Shown: positions 21,728 through 32,824 of the stretch, piece by piece
How positions within the stretch are numbered: the first letter of the stretch is position 1
Layout of the letters: the number at the start of each line of letters is the position of its first letter
DNA from: Ricinus communis
Taxonomy: Eukaryota > Streptophyta > Magnoliopsida > Malpighiales > Euphorbiaceae
NCBI RefSeq assembly: GCF_019578655.1
Contig: NC_063261.1
Coordinates: forward strand, 9,122,446 to 9,186,445
Length of the DNA: 64,000 bases
Reading direction: 5' to 3'
The notes under the pieces: model-generated
Databases searched by the model: none
What the model was told of the DNA's origin: nothing
Seen by the model: only the letters and a program-made list of their open reading frames with translations
Translations under genes and position numbers: made by a program

Positions 21728-22020
21728 CTCTTACTATAAATTTCCTTATTGTCGATATTGAAATGTAGAATGGGACTCTATCTTTATTCGTGCCGAATTG
21801 GGAGTTTTTACCACCAATTTCTCGCCAAAATGACTTAGGACTTGTGAAAGGAGAGAAGATCGCCCTTTTGGCGAAATTGAACACTTATTAGGCATTTTCA
21901 ACCATCGAAGAGGTATTTTTTCGACTTTAAACTTTGTATCTTGTCATTTATATACTATACACACATTATTTGTTCAAAATAAGTGTAATTTCGCGAAAAG
22001 CTTTGCAAAAAAGCTATGCC

Positions 22021-22116
22021 CTAAGCCATAGAGCCAATTCAGTTATGCGCACAACCGATCGGCTCTATGCAATGCCGATGAGCTCTGCACAATCTGAATT
22101 GATTGTGCACGGGCGG
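22021..22116. repeat. Dyad array of repeat E1 (~22-bp period)
   Basis: About four imperfect units alternating a short dyad of the type CCGATCGG/CCAATTCAG with TATGC or TGCAC spacers (ACCGATCGGCTCTATGCA is the clearest unit). The same array is at 45328-45412 in E2, and related ones are at 42718-42772 and 43855-43925. Confidence 0.6.
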
Positions 22117-22243
22117 AATAGCAATTCTTAGGGGGTTTTAGCATAAAATAACAATAAATTGATGTAATACTTATTTGTTTGAGGCCTTTACGTGGTTTGC
22201 ATTGTGTTTACATACTTGTGCTTGTGCTTTTCTGAGTGATATT

Positions 22244-22660
22244 GTGTCAATCTGGTTCGCCAAAAACTTCTAGGATGCTTGTAAGTGGTTCAATGAACTC
22301 CTAAGCCCGATTCAGGCTAGGATTGGCGATATTGGCTTTCGTCGCTTCAATGCCACGCTTCCATCAGTTACTAGGAGGACAGACCACACCTTCGTCTTTA
22401 CTTTGCTCGAGAGGTGGATGGACACCACCCTTAGTTATTCATACCTCGACCGGTGAGTTGATTCTCTCCCTTTTCTCATTTGCCCTTATTTGTTAGACCT
22501 GCCCATGGTGGAAAATTTAGCATATCACCCTTTTGATATATGGAGCATGTGTTCTCTTACTCGGACTTCGAGAATCCACTTTCTATACCCTATTCAAACT
22601 CTGCTATTAATATGGGAGAAGCATATGATTTTAGAATATCCTCCCGACTTCAAAGGCTTT
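22244..22660 (+). pseudogene. Plant mobile domain (PMD), N-terminal part, broken (E1)
   Basis: The frame starting near 22256 reads FAKNF-stop-DACKWFNELL, ARIGDIGFRRFNATLPSV, then FTLLERWMDTTLSYSY. ERWMDTT...F is the W-x-x-(E/D)TxTF core at the start of PMD domains (PF10536 by recall). After the GGTGAGTTG that encodes GEL in E2, the frame shifts. FDIWSMCS-type remnants follow but the C-terminal PMD half is not recognisable. It has one internal stop and at least one frameshift. Function of PMD in transposons is unknown; MAIN/MAIL host proteins act in gene and transposon silencing. Confidence 0.65.
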
Positions 22661-22678
22661 ACATAGATATAGGACTTC

Positions 22679-22876
22679 TTGGACAAGATTGAGAGACTAT
22701 GGCTCTACCATACTGTAGAGCACAACATCAATTCTGAAGGTGACTTGACCACTAATGATAGTTACAAAGCTTGGGTTTTACTACAAACTACTATTGCACT
22801 TGATCCTACAAGGAATAAGAGGACCCAAAAGGTGTTTGCTGAGTCCAAGAAAATTAGGGCAAAAAGAAGAGAATAA
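22679..22876 (+). other. Short open frame downstream of E1 PMD, unrecognised
   Basis: 66 codons, helix-rich and charged (DKIERLWLYHTVEHN, GDLTTNDSYKAWVLL, AESKKIRAKRRE). Upstream the same frame reads YPPDFKGFT before a stop, so it is probably a fragment of a longer protein. No family recognised. It may belong to the E1 protein or to an adjacent element. Confidence 0.3.
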
Positions 22877-23192
22877 AAAATACCTCTATTTTAGATCTCA
22901 TCGATTTAGCTTTGTTTTTCCTTTTAGTATTGCATGAAACAATAAGCATTAATATGCAAATTCGATAAAAATTCTAGAAAATTTTATTCATTCAATAAAG
23001 GCTTAAATGGGTACATTTTTTTTATTTCTAATGACATAACTCTTATTATTAGCCAGTCTTTTCAGATTTTCAAGCTGAATATTTTCTCTTTTTATTACTA
23101 TTATCTTTACCTGACCAGCCTTTACAAGTTCTCGATCAGCAGGTTTCTTTTTTTTTTCTTCTCTCTTTTTTTATTTTCTTTTTTTAAATATA
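22877..23192. other. AT-rich spacer
   Basis: T-rich, with a polyT/polypyrimidine stretch around 23150-23185. Nothing coding recognised. Confidence 0.5.
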
Positions 23193-23430
23193 GTATTTCT
23201 TGAGATGATCTAGGTTAATGGGCTCGGAGAATTCATTTCTTCCAAGATATGAAATCTTAGCAGCATCCTTGGATAAAATTTTCTACAGGAGAAATGAGCA
23301 TTCCTAATTTGGCCTGAATTTACCTCTAGGATCAGATGTTGTGGGCCTTATCACCAACTCTGATCTTTCATGGCCTTACTCTTTTGTTAAATGCTCTGGC
23401 CACCCTCTTCTGATACAGTTGCATGTGATA
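23193..23430 (-). pseudogene. Ty3/Gypsy integrase C-terminal relic (third lineage)
   Basis: Read on the minus strand this gives LYQKRVARAFNKRVRP, then IRVGD, DPRGKFRPN, KILSKDAAKISYLEEMN and EPINLDHLKKYY in neighbouring frames. This matches the tail of pol in another Ty3 group (Tat/Ogre-like), where AFNKRV-RP, GKF-PNW-GP, and P-N-D-LKKYY are standard. The stop after RVRP, the PN-stop and at least one frameshift mark it as a relic. The rest of that element is not visible nearby. Confidence 0.65.
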
Positions 23431-23552
23431 CAGGGAGCAACTCATTAGGTTTTTGCTTAGTGGACTCTAGATCTTTTATGGAAATTTTGAGATGTGTATT
23501 ATAATTGTATTGCTTTACATAGGAGTTACACAAATCTCTCAACTCAGCTTTA

Positions 23553-23567
23553 TACTACAAGAAAATC
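23553..23567 (+). repeat. Possible CACTA transposon terminus
   Basis: TACTACAAGAAAATC differs by one base from the CACTACAAGAAA terminus of CACTA/En-Spm elements, and is followed by TATAATGACAAATTTT-type subterminal sequence. No matching inverted end (TTTCTTGTAGTG) was found within the window. Confidence 0.35.
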
Positions 23568-24996
23568 AATCTATAATGACAAATTTTTAACGAGAGTACA
23601 AAAAATCTATTATTAAAATTACAGTTTGAATACATATAATGAGGGCTTTAAAATTTTTATCACTAAAAACATGGTTATTAAGGATGGAGTTAATTTGGTA
23701 GTAATTAGTATATATGCCCCTCATTATTGGGTAAAAAGAATTCGGCCTAAACTTTTACTGCCAAAATATAACTTTTCCACTGAAATATATATAAAAATTT
23801 ATAATGAAATAAAAAAAAACTCATTTTTTCCTAAATGAAGTTTGATATAAGTGAGTGCTTGAGCCCTAACTTCTTCCTTTCTCTTTTCAACTTCTCCTCC
23901 ATTTTTCTTCAATTTTGAAACCTTAACTCCTATTCTTTTCCTAATGCTAACTATGTTTCCTTTCTCTTCTTTTTTCTTCCTTTCTCTTACCTAAGCTTGG
24001 CTAACTCTGTCCCTATCTGTGCAACTGGTAACTCTATCAATCAATCACCCAATTTTGATACTTGAAAACTTATGAAGATGGTAACTCTTTCATGGTTATT
24101 CGTTATGATTTATTAGTAATGGTTTCTTTTATTTTTCTAATTTCATTTTCTCCAATTTTTCCTTCTACTCAATTAGACAACATTCATTTTTTTGCTTTTT
24201 ATTCATAATACTCTATTTGTTTTTATTTAGTTTTTGGTTTTCTTTCGATTTTTGGTTTTATTTAGGTTTTGGTTTTTGGTTGCTTCATATTTTAATTTTT
24301 TTATATCTTAAAGTGACATATTATTTTGTTGTATTTGATTGTTGTTAATATGCTAAAGTCTAAAAGAAATTATTTAATTCATGGCTTTTTATTCTTTTAT
24401 AGCTCTGTGCATGTTTTTATGATCGATTGTATTTGTTGTGTTTGTTACTTTACTTATGATGTTATTACTTTTGCATTTTCTGTCAAATCAAAAAATGAAA
24501 ATTAGACTATTGTAACTTCATTTGCTAATTGTAAGGTTTTATTCACCTTGATATATTGACAATTGGTAAAAGAAGAAACTTAGGAAGCCTTTCTTGCTGA
24601 TGTATTGTTTTATGCAAAGGTGATTTAATTACTTTTATTGTTGTTATTCGATTTTGCATTGTGTTAGTTTGCTTATCATACACACATTGTTCATTGTGGA
24701 ATTGACATGTTAGATTAGTCATAATAATTTTGAGGTACATTAGTTGTTAAATGGCTTATGTGTAATCGGTTGTGTATAGGGCACTATAAAAATTATTCTA
24801 CCATTTAGAATTTGTTAGCTATCTTAATCAGGTGTTAGAATACTTCATATAATATTTCTTTGTCGTCTTTTTATTTCAATCTTATTCTACTATTACTTGA
24901 GTTATATGACTATATTTCTTAGCTTCTTCTTGTTGTCATTTCTTTGATACTGGATTACCACTTGACTCTGTGGTACATAGTGATATTTTCAGATAC

Positions 24997-25069
<73 letters not shown>

Positions 25070-26499
25070 ATATTGTCTTGATTAAGGTGTTAATTCTTGC
25101 AACAAAACTTGGCTACTTGTGTTTATCAACTGAGTTGTAGGAATGCTCAAGATAATGATAGAACTTTATTGATACTGTATATGTTTTCAAGTTTTGCTAT
25201 ATTATAATTGCTGCTATCTTTTGTTTTACATTATACGTATTCATCTAAAACTCCTTAGAGCCAGTTGTGTGTTAGACACCATTTTATTATGATATAATAC
25301 AATAGAAGTTCTAGCTACATTGGTTCAATTTCCTACATTGAAGTGGGCTACATATGTAAGTTTCTTTAAAATTCTTTCCTACATTGGTTCTTATTGAATT
25401 CAGAAAGCTTGTATTAGTCACTTTTTTGAAATTTGGTACTTTGAAACATTCCTTTGATTGCTGGATCAATGTCTTAATAGAATAAGTAGATAATGTACTA
25501 ATATAAGTTTCATTGTGAGCAGGAAGAATTAAATTCTGTGAAAGGCCTTGAACCTGCTTCTAGAAGTTCCAAAGAGTATGAGGAGACTCATAAATCCCAT
25601 CTCTACTGGAAGAGGTTCTGGTACTTCTTCTTTTGCTTGTATTAGTCTCATCCATGAACATGTGCTTGTTAATTTTGTCAAGAACATGTAATAAGATAAC
25701 AGGTACTTATCTAGTCAAATGATTTTCAACAGATTTCTGAATGGTCTTGGTATAAGAATATGTATATTGGATACGTGAATGCCCCTTAGTAAGTTTGAAA
25801 GTTGGAAATGATTTATTGATGAGCAATGGAGTCTTGTTGGTAGTTTTGTCGTGACATAAATATGGTGATGGTGAAATCTATTTTAGTAGCTAATTGACAA
25901 ATTTGAGGCTACAATTTATGGTGATGAAATTGCTCACGAGACTATACAGAAAATGGCTTTTGTTATGAGGTTGCTCCAGGCAGTGCATGGCCAAGTAGTA
26001 GCCTTTTCTTATTAAATAACTATTATTAATATATTATGATGCTTGAACTAATGTGTCTTGATATGGTACAAATATTTCATTTCTAAATTTTGATCGGTTT
26101 TTCTAATTTTTTATGCTTGTCTTATTTCAAGATGCTTAAAATAAGTTTACAGATTTTTATTTGTTTTGTTTTTACTTCTGATATAGGTACACTCTTACTA
26201 TTATTATGAATAGTTTGTGGTATGAATTGGATTGAAACCTTTGAATATGCCACTACAAACCCAATGATTATATTCAACCAAAAGCAATGAAGATGAATAA
26301 TCCAAAAACCCCAATGGCAATTCTTTGAATTGCAGGATATATCAATCAGGATTCTGAATTTTAAAGAAAATAAAGACATAAAATCTTTTAGCTATAGGAG
26401 AGCTAAAGACTTTAAGTATATGAACTACAACCCTTTTAGCTATAGAAGCTAGAGAGCTATAGTATAAGGTGTTTGGATTTTGAACGCCACAAACTAAAA
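23568..26499. other. AT-rich unassigned region
   Basis: About 2.9 kb with no gene that I can support. 23860-24000 is CT-rich with short ORFs. 25520-25640 has an open stretch (ELNSVKGLEPASRSSKEYEE) after a TGAGCAG that looks like an acceptor, but I do not recognise it. 26370-26470 has two copies of an (A/T)TTTTAGCTATAG(G/A)AG-type motif. A TA microsatellite is listed separately. Confidence 0.4.
25003..25067. repeat. (TA)n microsatellite
   Basis: About 32 uninterrupted TA units, likely polymorphic in length. Confidence 0.97.
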
Positions 26500-27120
26500 G
26501 TTTAATAAGTTTCTAAATATCAAATAAAAACTCTAAATAAAAATTCTCACTTAAGAGAAAAGAAGACTTTTATATTCAACTCAATGATGTCTTTACAAAT
26601 GCAAATACCTTACCTATTTATAGGAAGAGGCTAATGGAGATTTAGTAAAAATAAAATAAAAAGTAAATTGCATAAATAAAAAATAACTCCTATAATTGTA
26701 ACCACTAATGTTTAATGTCATTTTCATAAGCATAACCTCTCATTTTAATGGTTTGGAAAGGCATAACACCTTCTTGATTGAATGCAATATTATCGTGTAT
26801 GTAACCTTCCATATATAATGAATATAATATTCTTCTTCATCATAAGCCTTCAAAAGGATGAATAAAATCATGCTCCTTTTATCCTTTTATATTCTTCAAT
26901 TTAAACCTAAAAACAACACAAATAATAAAAGTAATTAATACTTAATTAAATACTTTAACTTTTAGCCCATTAACTATACTTAATTAGATCTTACTACAAA
27001 CCCAACTTTATGATACTGATGAACTAGTTATTATAATTTTAACTTAAGCCCAATAAACTAAACAAATTAAGAAAATCTAACACATAATATAAGGCCTAAA
27101 ATCAAGAAAAAAAACTAAAG
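26500..27120 (-). repeat. LTR-like block, minus orientation
   Basis: Read on the minus strand, an AT-rich U3-like region leads to CCTATAAATAGG (26613-26624), then a leader containing CATTTGTAAAGACATCATTG and AGTCTTC, as in plant LTR U3/R borders. No PBS or coding part is adjacent. Family unknown. Confidence 0.35.
26613..26624 (-). promoter_or_regulatory. TATA box on minus strand
   Basis: CCTATAAATAGG on the minus strand inside the LTR-like block. Confidence 0.4.
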
Positions 27121-27129
27121 ATATAAATA

Positions 27130-28116
27130 AAGTTATAATAAAATTAAATCTAAATGTGTTGGATAAAATGGCTGAATACTCCTCTTAAACCAAGTTCCTG
27201 ATACGAACCAAACTAGCACAACAAATCCTACTCCAACAAGGAGTCTTGATGATGCAAATCCTACTAGCTCAAGGAATTCTAATCCAATAAGGAGTCGTGA
27301 CTCAACTGGAAATCCTAATCCTGCAAGAAATCCTGATAATATTAGGAGTTCAAGCAACAAAAGGAATCCTAATTCAACTGGGAGTCATAGTTCGATTGAA
27401 ATTGCAAGTCAATGAGCTTATCCAAGACATTTGGGCTAAGGACACATCAAGACTTAAAGAATTGGATCTAAGTTCAAGGCTCATTAATCTAATTCAGTTA
27501 TTGGGCTTGAATGAATTTAATTCGGCTTAAAAAGATCAAAGAAGCTGAATTGGAGCATATCAAGACTTTGGGCCTAACTTGGCTTATGTTACGAGGCCCA
27601 TCTATATGACTTATGTAAATTAGGTTTTATGGCTTATTTTGCGTGGCCACACATGTATTTTAACTTAATTAGGATTTTGTTTAAGTTATCTCTTTTAGTT
27701 AGGAAGGTTATCTTTATCCTAGATTAGATGTAAATCTTTATTAGTTAAGTAAGAGTTCTATTCTTACTAAGACTTTGGATATGTCCTTAAAACATGTCAA
27801 ATCCGTATGCCTTTGGCAGATTATGATTAATTAAAGTTTTTACTTCCTTTGAAGCCAAAATTGCTTGTATCTTGTATTCTTGTTTGAATACAAAACTTAT
27901 CAAGGAGTTAATCTATCCTTGTGGCGCACTTAGGATTGGGGTTTGAGGACTTAGTTTTTCTTAGATTCTAATTCTTGATCATCTTTCTAAGAAATCTGTC
28001 TTCTAATCTTTCTTGGGGGTTGAACCGAATTGGTTCTTGGGGTTTTCATGTTAATGTGTTGGGGGTCCGCAAATCAAAAGGTGTTCTCAAGCTTATTCGT
28101 GGAGGTTCCATATCAG
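27130..28116 (+). repeat. Chromovirus-type LTR with polyprotein tail, plus orientation
   Basis: The first part (about 27170-27530) looks like the end of a chromovirus polyprotein: an Asn/Pro/Ser/Arg-rich stretch, then VIVRLKLQVNELIQDIWAK and LKELDLSSRLINLI. A non-coding part with LTR-like leader sequence follows, and the block closes at TTCGTGGAGGTTCCATATCAG, which resembles an eroded TGGTATCAGAGC (initiator-Met) PBS. A PBS directly after sequence that encodes the polyprotein tail fits elements such as CRM, where the ORF overlaps the LTR. Boundaries and family are inference. Confidence 0.4.
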
Positions 28117-28420
28117 TTTCTCTCTTGACTTGTGATGGCTTGAACTAAGTTAACCAAGCTTGGACTATCATGAGCTTCTAGTTCTTTTCCATGAGCTAGC
28201 TTTGAGCTAATATTTTGGATGAAGCTTGACAAACTTTAACACTTTTAGCCTTATCTCAATTTAAAGGTCCTCCAAAATTTGTTAATGGACCCATTTGGCT
28301 AGTTGGACCATCCTATTGTTCACCATTCCCCCTTTCTTCAAATGGATTCATGCTTAAATCATCTCCTGTATCAACAAGAAATAAATCAGACACATTAATA
28401 GTAACAGATACATTGCCATA

Positions 28421-29221
28421 CTAACTTGGCAAATCAAGTTTGTAGGCATTGTCATTTATCCGTTCAAGCACTTGGAACGGTCCATCTCCACGAGGCATGA
28501 GTTTAGACTTCTGTTGATTAGGAGATCTTTCTTTTCTAAGGTGCAACCAAACCCAATCACCTGGTTCAAATAACACCTTCTTTTGCTCCTTGTTGTGTGC
28601 AGTAGCATACTGTTGTGTTTTCTTTTCAATTTGCAATTTCACCTTCTCATGTAAGCTTTAACAGCTTCAGCCTTTTTATTTCCAATGGTAAAGGCAACAA
28701 ATCTAATGGTGTGAGTAGATTAAAGCCATATAACACTTCAAAAGGCGAATGTTCAGTTGTAGTATGCATTGTCCTATTGTAAGCAAACTCCGCATGAGGT
28801 AAACATCCTCCCAATTCTTTAAGTTTTTCTGAATGATTACTTTTAAAAGTGTAGATAAGGTCCTATTCACCACTTCAGTTTGTCCGTTAGCTTGTGGATG
28901 ACAAGTGGTTGAAAATAAGAGCTTTGTTCCTAACTTCCCCTAAAAAGTCTTCCAAAAGTAACTCAAGAATTTGGCATCCCTATCATTAACAATAGTCCTT
29001 GGAATGCCATGCAACCTTACTATCTCCTTGAAAATCAAATCAGTTATATATATTGCATCATTGGTTTTCTGACAATGTATAAAATGTGTCGTTTTGCTAA
29101 CCCTGTCAAGAATAACAAGCATAGAATCTTTGCCACTTTTAGACCTAGGTAAACCCAAAACAAAGTCCATTTATATATCCACCTATGGTTCAATAAGAAT
29201 AGGAAGTGGTGTATACAACCC
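28421..29221 (-). pseudogene. Integrase core and C-terminus (element D)
   Basis: Core motifs: [20 protein letters not shown] then [11 protein letters not shown] (first Asp), [19 protein letters not shown] (second Asp), and [19 protein letters not shown] near 28760. The C-terminal GPY/F-like part reads FEPGDWVWLHLRKERSPNQ, KLMPRGDGPFQVLE and NDNAYKLDLPS before TAA at about 28421. The Glu segment and the linker near 28650 and 28900 are frame-shifted. The N-terminal finger lies beyond the inserted solo LTR. Confidence 0.8.
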
Positions 29222-29226
29222 ATGAG
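29222..29226. repeat. Target duplication ATGAG, left copy
   Basis: ATGAG, identical to 30638-30642 on the other side of the solo LTR. Confidence 0.92.
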
Positions 29227-30637
29227 TGATAGGTCATAAATAGTTATACTTATTGTGTTTAATTCTCTTACATTTTGATTGGATAATGTGCTTAGTTGTA
29301 GAAACTGTGTTTATTCTGATCTAGATGATGAAATATCAATGATTGAGTGAAATTCAGCCAAAAGATATTTTTTAAAGCATCACTTGTCAAAAACCAAGTT
29401 TTTTGAAGGAAGAGCAAAAGTTTGGGCAGAAGATCATTTTCAATAAGGCGTGACCACGCCTTGCAACCCATGAGCTACTGAAAGTTGCAAAAGAGAGCTT
29501 CAAATTTTTCAAAGATAAATTTGTGGTGGACCCATCTTTAATTAATTTCCTTTATTTTTGGAAGTGTTGGATAAAGAGAACTTTCTCCCATGTATTTAGG
29601 ATTTTAATTTGTTTAGATTACTCTTTATCTTATCCTTCCTTATATGGATAAGATCATATAAGAAGTTTATTTCTTTTTAATAAGGATTCTCTTATTAGGG
29701 TTTAGGTTTAACTTTCTATATGAAAAGGCTAGTTGTACCAAGTAAAGGGGGCTGGATACTTGATATTCATGTTCTTATTTTTCTTCTATTCTCTACAATT
29801 CTTGTGAATTCTTACTCCACCATGAGTGGCTAAGTTTTTAGTTTATAATTTAAGAGTGAATAAATTCCAATTGTGATTTTGTGAGGCTTTGTAGTTAACA
29901 GAATTCTTCTTTAATTCAAGTATTCTTTATTTCTTGTCCTTATTATTTATAAATTATTGATATTGATTGAACTGACGACTCAACTTTGATATTGATTTTT
30001 TTATTGCTAAATTTTGAGTTTGTGATCCATAATTGTCATGAACGATTGACACAAGTAGCAAGGAGCTGGCTCATATGTGTGTGATTGCGGCTTATTCGAA
30101 TTACATAGCTTGCATGATAGGCTCTAGGGAAATAAAGGAACAAGGTTAATTCAATTGCAGTTATCTCAATTAATTAATGTTGGTTTAGTCATTCTCATTA
30201 TTCTTAATGCTATCATTAAGTTAATATGGAACGCTATCGTGCCCAGTTAACTAATGGTAAGTTTTTATTTGGATGTTAGGTTTGAGTCAATTATATTAGG
30301 AGAATTACACTTGTTGTGGCTTTTTTGAATAAGTAGACTAAGTACTTAAATAGAAGAATTGATATTTTAGCCTATGATCATGATTACAATTGGATGGAAG
30401 TAGCACTCTTGAATTGGAAATTTGTTTAGATTGATTTTTATTTACTTTAATATTCAGCCTTCATTATTTTCTACTTATTTATAATTTTGATTCAAACATT
30501 CAAAATCCCCCCTTTTTATTTTACTTTGAGAAGCTATCCACATTGGTTCCCTTGGGATTCGACTTGGTTTCACTATTTCTACAAGTTAGTTTAGGAAAAT
30601 TAGTAATTTATTTTGAAGGGCTTCGACAACCCGTTCA
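29227..30637 (+). repeat. Solo LTR of the element C family
   Basis: 1411 bp, TGATAGGTCATAAATAG to CGACAACCCGTTCA, colinear with the 5' LTR at 12856-14256. It is flanked by a perfect 5-bp duplication (ATGAG) and cuts the integrase of element D, whose reading (SKVMA to HGLYTPLPI) rejoins across it. No internal sequence, so it was left by recombination between two LTRs of a full insertion. Confidence 0.95.
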
Positions 30638-31108
30638 ATGAGCCATTACCTTAGACTTGGCTTGTCTACATGTTAAGCATTGCTCACACAATTTCTCTAC
30701 AACCCTTCTCATGTGAGGCCAAAAGAAATGCTCATCTCGTATGTCTAAAATCTTTTTCACACCAAAATGCCCCATTAGTCCTCCACTATGTGCCTCATTC
30801 ACTAACAACTCCCTCAAAGAACATTGAGGCACACAAAGTTTATTTTCTTTAAATAGAAATCCATCATACCTATAAAACCTATATGCTCCCCCTTTCTCAC
30901 ATGCAGCATATATAGTGGCAAAATCAAGCTCATAAGCATAAACATCTTTAATAAGTTTGAACCCTAACACTTTTTTATCAAGTTGTGATATTATAGTATA
31001 CCTGCGCGATAAAGCATCATCTACCACATTTTCCTTACCTTGCTTGTACTTGATCACATAAGGAAAAGATTCTATGAACTCTACCCACTTGGCATGTCTT
31101 CTGCTCAA
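30638..31108 (-). pseudogene. RNase H end and integrase zinc finger (element D)
   Basis: Open 157-codon part: [20 protein letters not shown], then [11 protein letters not shown], the RNase H end (the usual ADALSRR Ala is Asp here), a connector, and the H2C2 finger [14 protein letters not shown] with [11 protein letters not shown]. It is cut at 30638 by the solo LTR target site. Confidence 0.85.
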
Positions 31109-32300
31109 CTTTCCTTATCTTTTGAGGTATTTCAAGGACTCATGATTTGTATGGATGACAAACTCCTTACACCATAAGTAATGTTGCCAAGTTTCAAGTA
31201 CCCTCACCAAGGCATAAAACTCTTTATCATAAATTGGATATTTTAGGCTAGTTCCACTTAACTTTAAAGAACACAATTGGTCTTCTCTCCTACATTAAGA
31301 CAACTCATATACCTATACCACTTGCATCATATACAATCTTAAAAGTTTTATTAGAATCAGGTAATGCAAGTAAAGGTGCAGAACTAATTTGTTCTTTAGC
31401 AGTTTGAAGGCTTCATCTTGTTCTTTATCCCACCGAAAACCTACATTCTTCATTATGCATTCAGTTAATGGTGTGGCTATAGTGGAAAAATCTTTAATGA
31501 ACCTCCTTAAAAACTAGCCAAACCATTAAACTACACATTCATGAACAGTTGTAGGTGTAGGTCACTCCTTAATTACTTTAATCTTTTCTTGGTCCACAGT
31601 AATTCCATGTTCATTAACAATATAACTAAGGAAGATTATTTCATTAGTGCAAAATGCGCATTTCTAAAGATTAGAATATAAACTTTCAGTCCTAAGTGCA
31701 GTAGAAACAATCCTTAACTGTTTAACATGCTCATCTATAGATTTACTATACACAAGAATATCATCAAAACAAACTACCATGAATTTACCAATGAAAGCAC
31801 GTAAAACATGGTTCATTAATCGCATGAAAGCACTTGGTGTATTAGTAAAGCCAAAAGGCATCACTAACCATTCATAAAGACTATTTTTAAAGGCCGTTTT
31901 CCATTCATCTCCTTCTCTCATTCTTATTTGATGATACCCAGAATTAAGATCTATTCTAGAAAATACACACGATCCATGTAACTTATCTATATGTCATCTA
32001 GTCTAGGAATAGGGTGCCAATACTTTACTATAATCTTGTTAATTGCACAATAGTCAATATACATCCTCCATGTCCCATCCTTTTTAGGTACTAGAAGTAT
32101 AGGTACAATACATGGACTCATGCTTTCTCTCACATAAAATTTTTCCATCAACTCTTGCACTTGTTTTTAAATTTCTTTTATTCCCTCCGGATTGCACCTA
32201 TAGGTTGGCCTATTAGGAATGCTCACTTCAGGAACAAAGTCAATTTGATGTCTATCCCATGAATTGGTGGTAAGCCTTTTGGAATCTCCTCAGGAAACAA
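31109..32300 (-). pseudogene. RT and RNase H, degraded (element D)
   Basis: The clearest part is 31664-31921: [40 protein letters not shown] (catalytic DD) and [13 protein letters not shown]. Upstream remnants in several frames include LPPIHGIDIKLT near 32250 and LKRMGHGGCI near 32080. Downstream, about 31110-31480, are remnants of the RNase H core. Stops are numerous and no frame runs more than about 85 codons. Confidence 0.78.
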
Positions 32301-32599
32301 GTCTTCATATTCCTATAAAAGTTTTGAAACAACACTTGGAACAGAAGCTGTTAAGTCATTAGTATTAAGCAATGATTTCTTGTACACAAGTACAAGTAGC
32401 GACTGCCTACAAGCTAAAGCTCTTTTTAACCTCACTTCCACTTAATAAAAGCTCAAGTGTTTGTCACTCTTGCTCTCTTTACGTGTTTCCTCCTTGTGTT
32501 TTCCATTTTTACTGAAATCTCTCATCTCCCCCTTTTCTTTTTTCTCATGCTCACTTACAATCCCCAATTGCCTTTTTCTTTTCCAGAAAGCTCCTCATA

Positions 32600-32824
32600 T
32601 TGTTGTCAAATGGACATTTGATCTTCAAAGACAGCCTTAGGTGATAATGGTCCTAAGGTGAACTTGCATCCATTTATCACTAAGGAATATCTATTCTTGT
32701 ATCCATTATGCAACACTCCTCTATCATACTGCCATGGTCTTCTTATAAGCAAATGACTAGCAAACATGGGTACCACATCACAAAGAACCTCATCCTTATT
32801 TTTCCCCATTGAGAATGAGATCAT
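32600..32824 (-). pseudogene. Protease-region fragment (element D)
   Basis: Reads KNKDEVLCDVVPMFASHLLI then RRPWQYDRGVLHNGYKNRYS and TLGPLSPKAVFEDQ. This is the conserved end of the protease region, where relatives have LLLGRPWQ; here the Gly is replaced (LLIRRPWQ). About 32830-33130 holds the degraded first half. 32300-32600 is linker remnant. Confidence 0.72.

Larger units (their letters stand above)
21030..21795 (-). other. Chimeric chloroplast insert (NUPT): trnK-UUU plus trnL-UAA/trnL-F
   Basis: A block absent from the E2 copy that reads as chloroplast DNA in reverse orientation. 21030-21251 matches the trnK intron 5' part near matK (TTCCACTCCAAGAATTC, GTTTAGCCCGATCCAAC, GACCAGTCGTGATCTTTC), 21252-21288 the trnK 5' exon, and about 21289-21410 its flank. 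Then, from about 21420, it matches the trnL-trnF spacer (GAATGGGGGTTTCTTG, TTTGCTCAAAG), the trnL-UAA 3' exon and part of the trnL intron (GTAGAATGGGACTCTATC). These two regions lie tens of kilobases apart in a typical plastome, so two fragments were joined. Recognition is from memory of plastid sequences, not a search. Confidence 0.85.
20640..22876 (+). mobile_element. PMD-bearing repeat E1, degraded
   Basis: First of two related copies (the other is E2, 44590-45547 plus 57612-59465). Shared order: a promoter-like segment with repeated 'start of ... dropped' blocks (GGGACTAAAAT-like and GGCCTAAATGACACTT-like), a TATA box, a CT-rich leader, an ATG with MVASSSRF, an intron-like region with a dyad array, then a plant mobile domain (PMD) coding region. 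PMD proteins are known both as host genes (MAIN/MAIL) and as parts of transposable elements. No LTR pair, PBS or terminal inverted repeat could be seen, so the element class is open. E1 also contains a chloroplast insert that E2 lacks. Confidence 0.6.
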
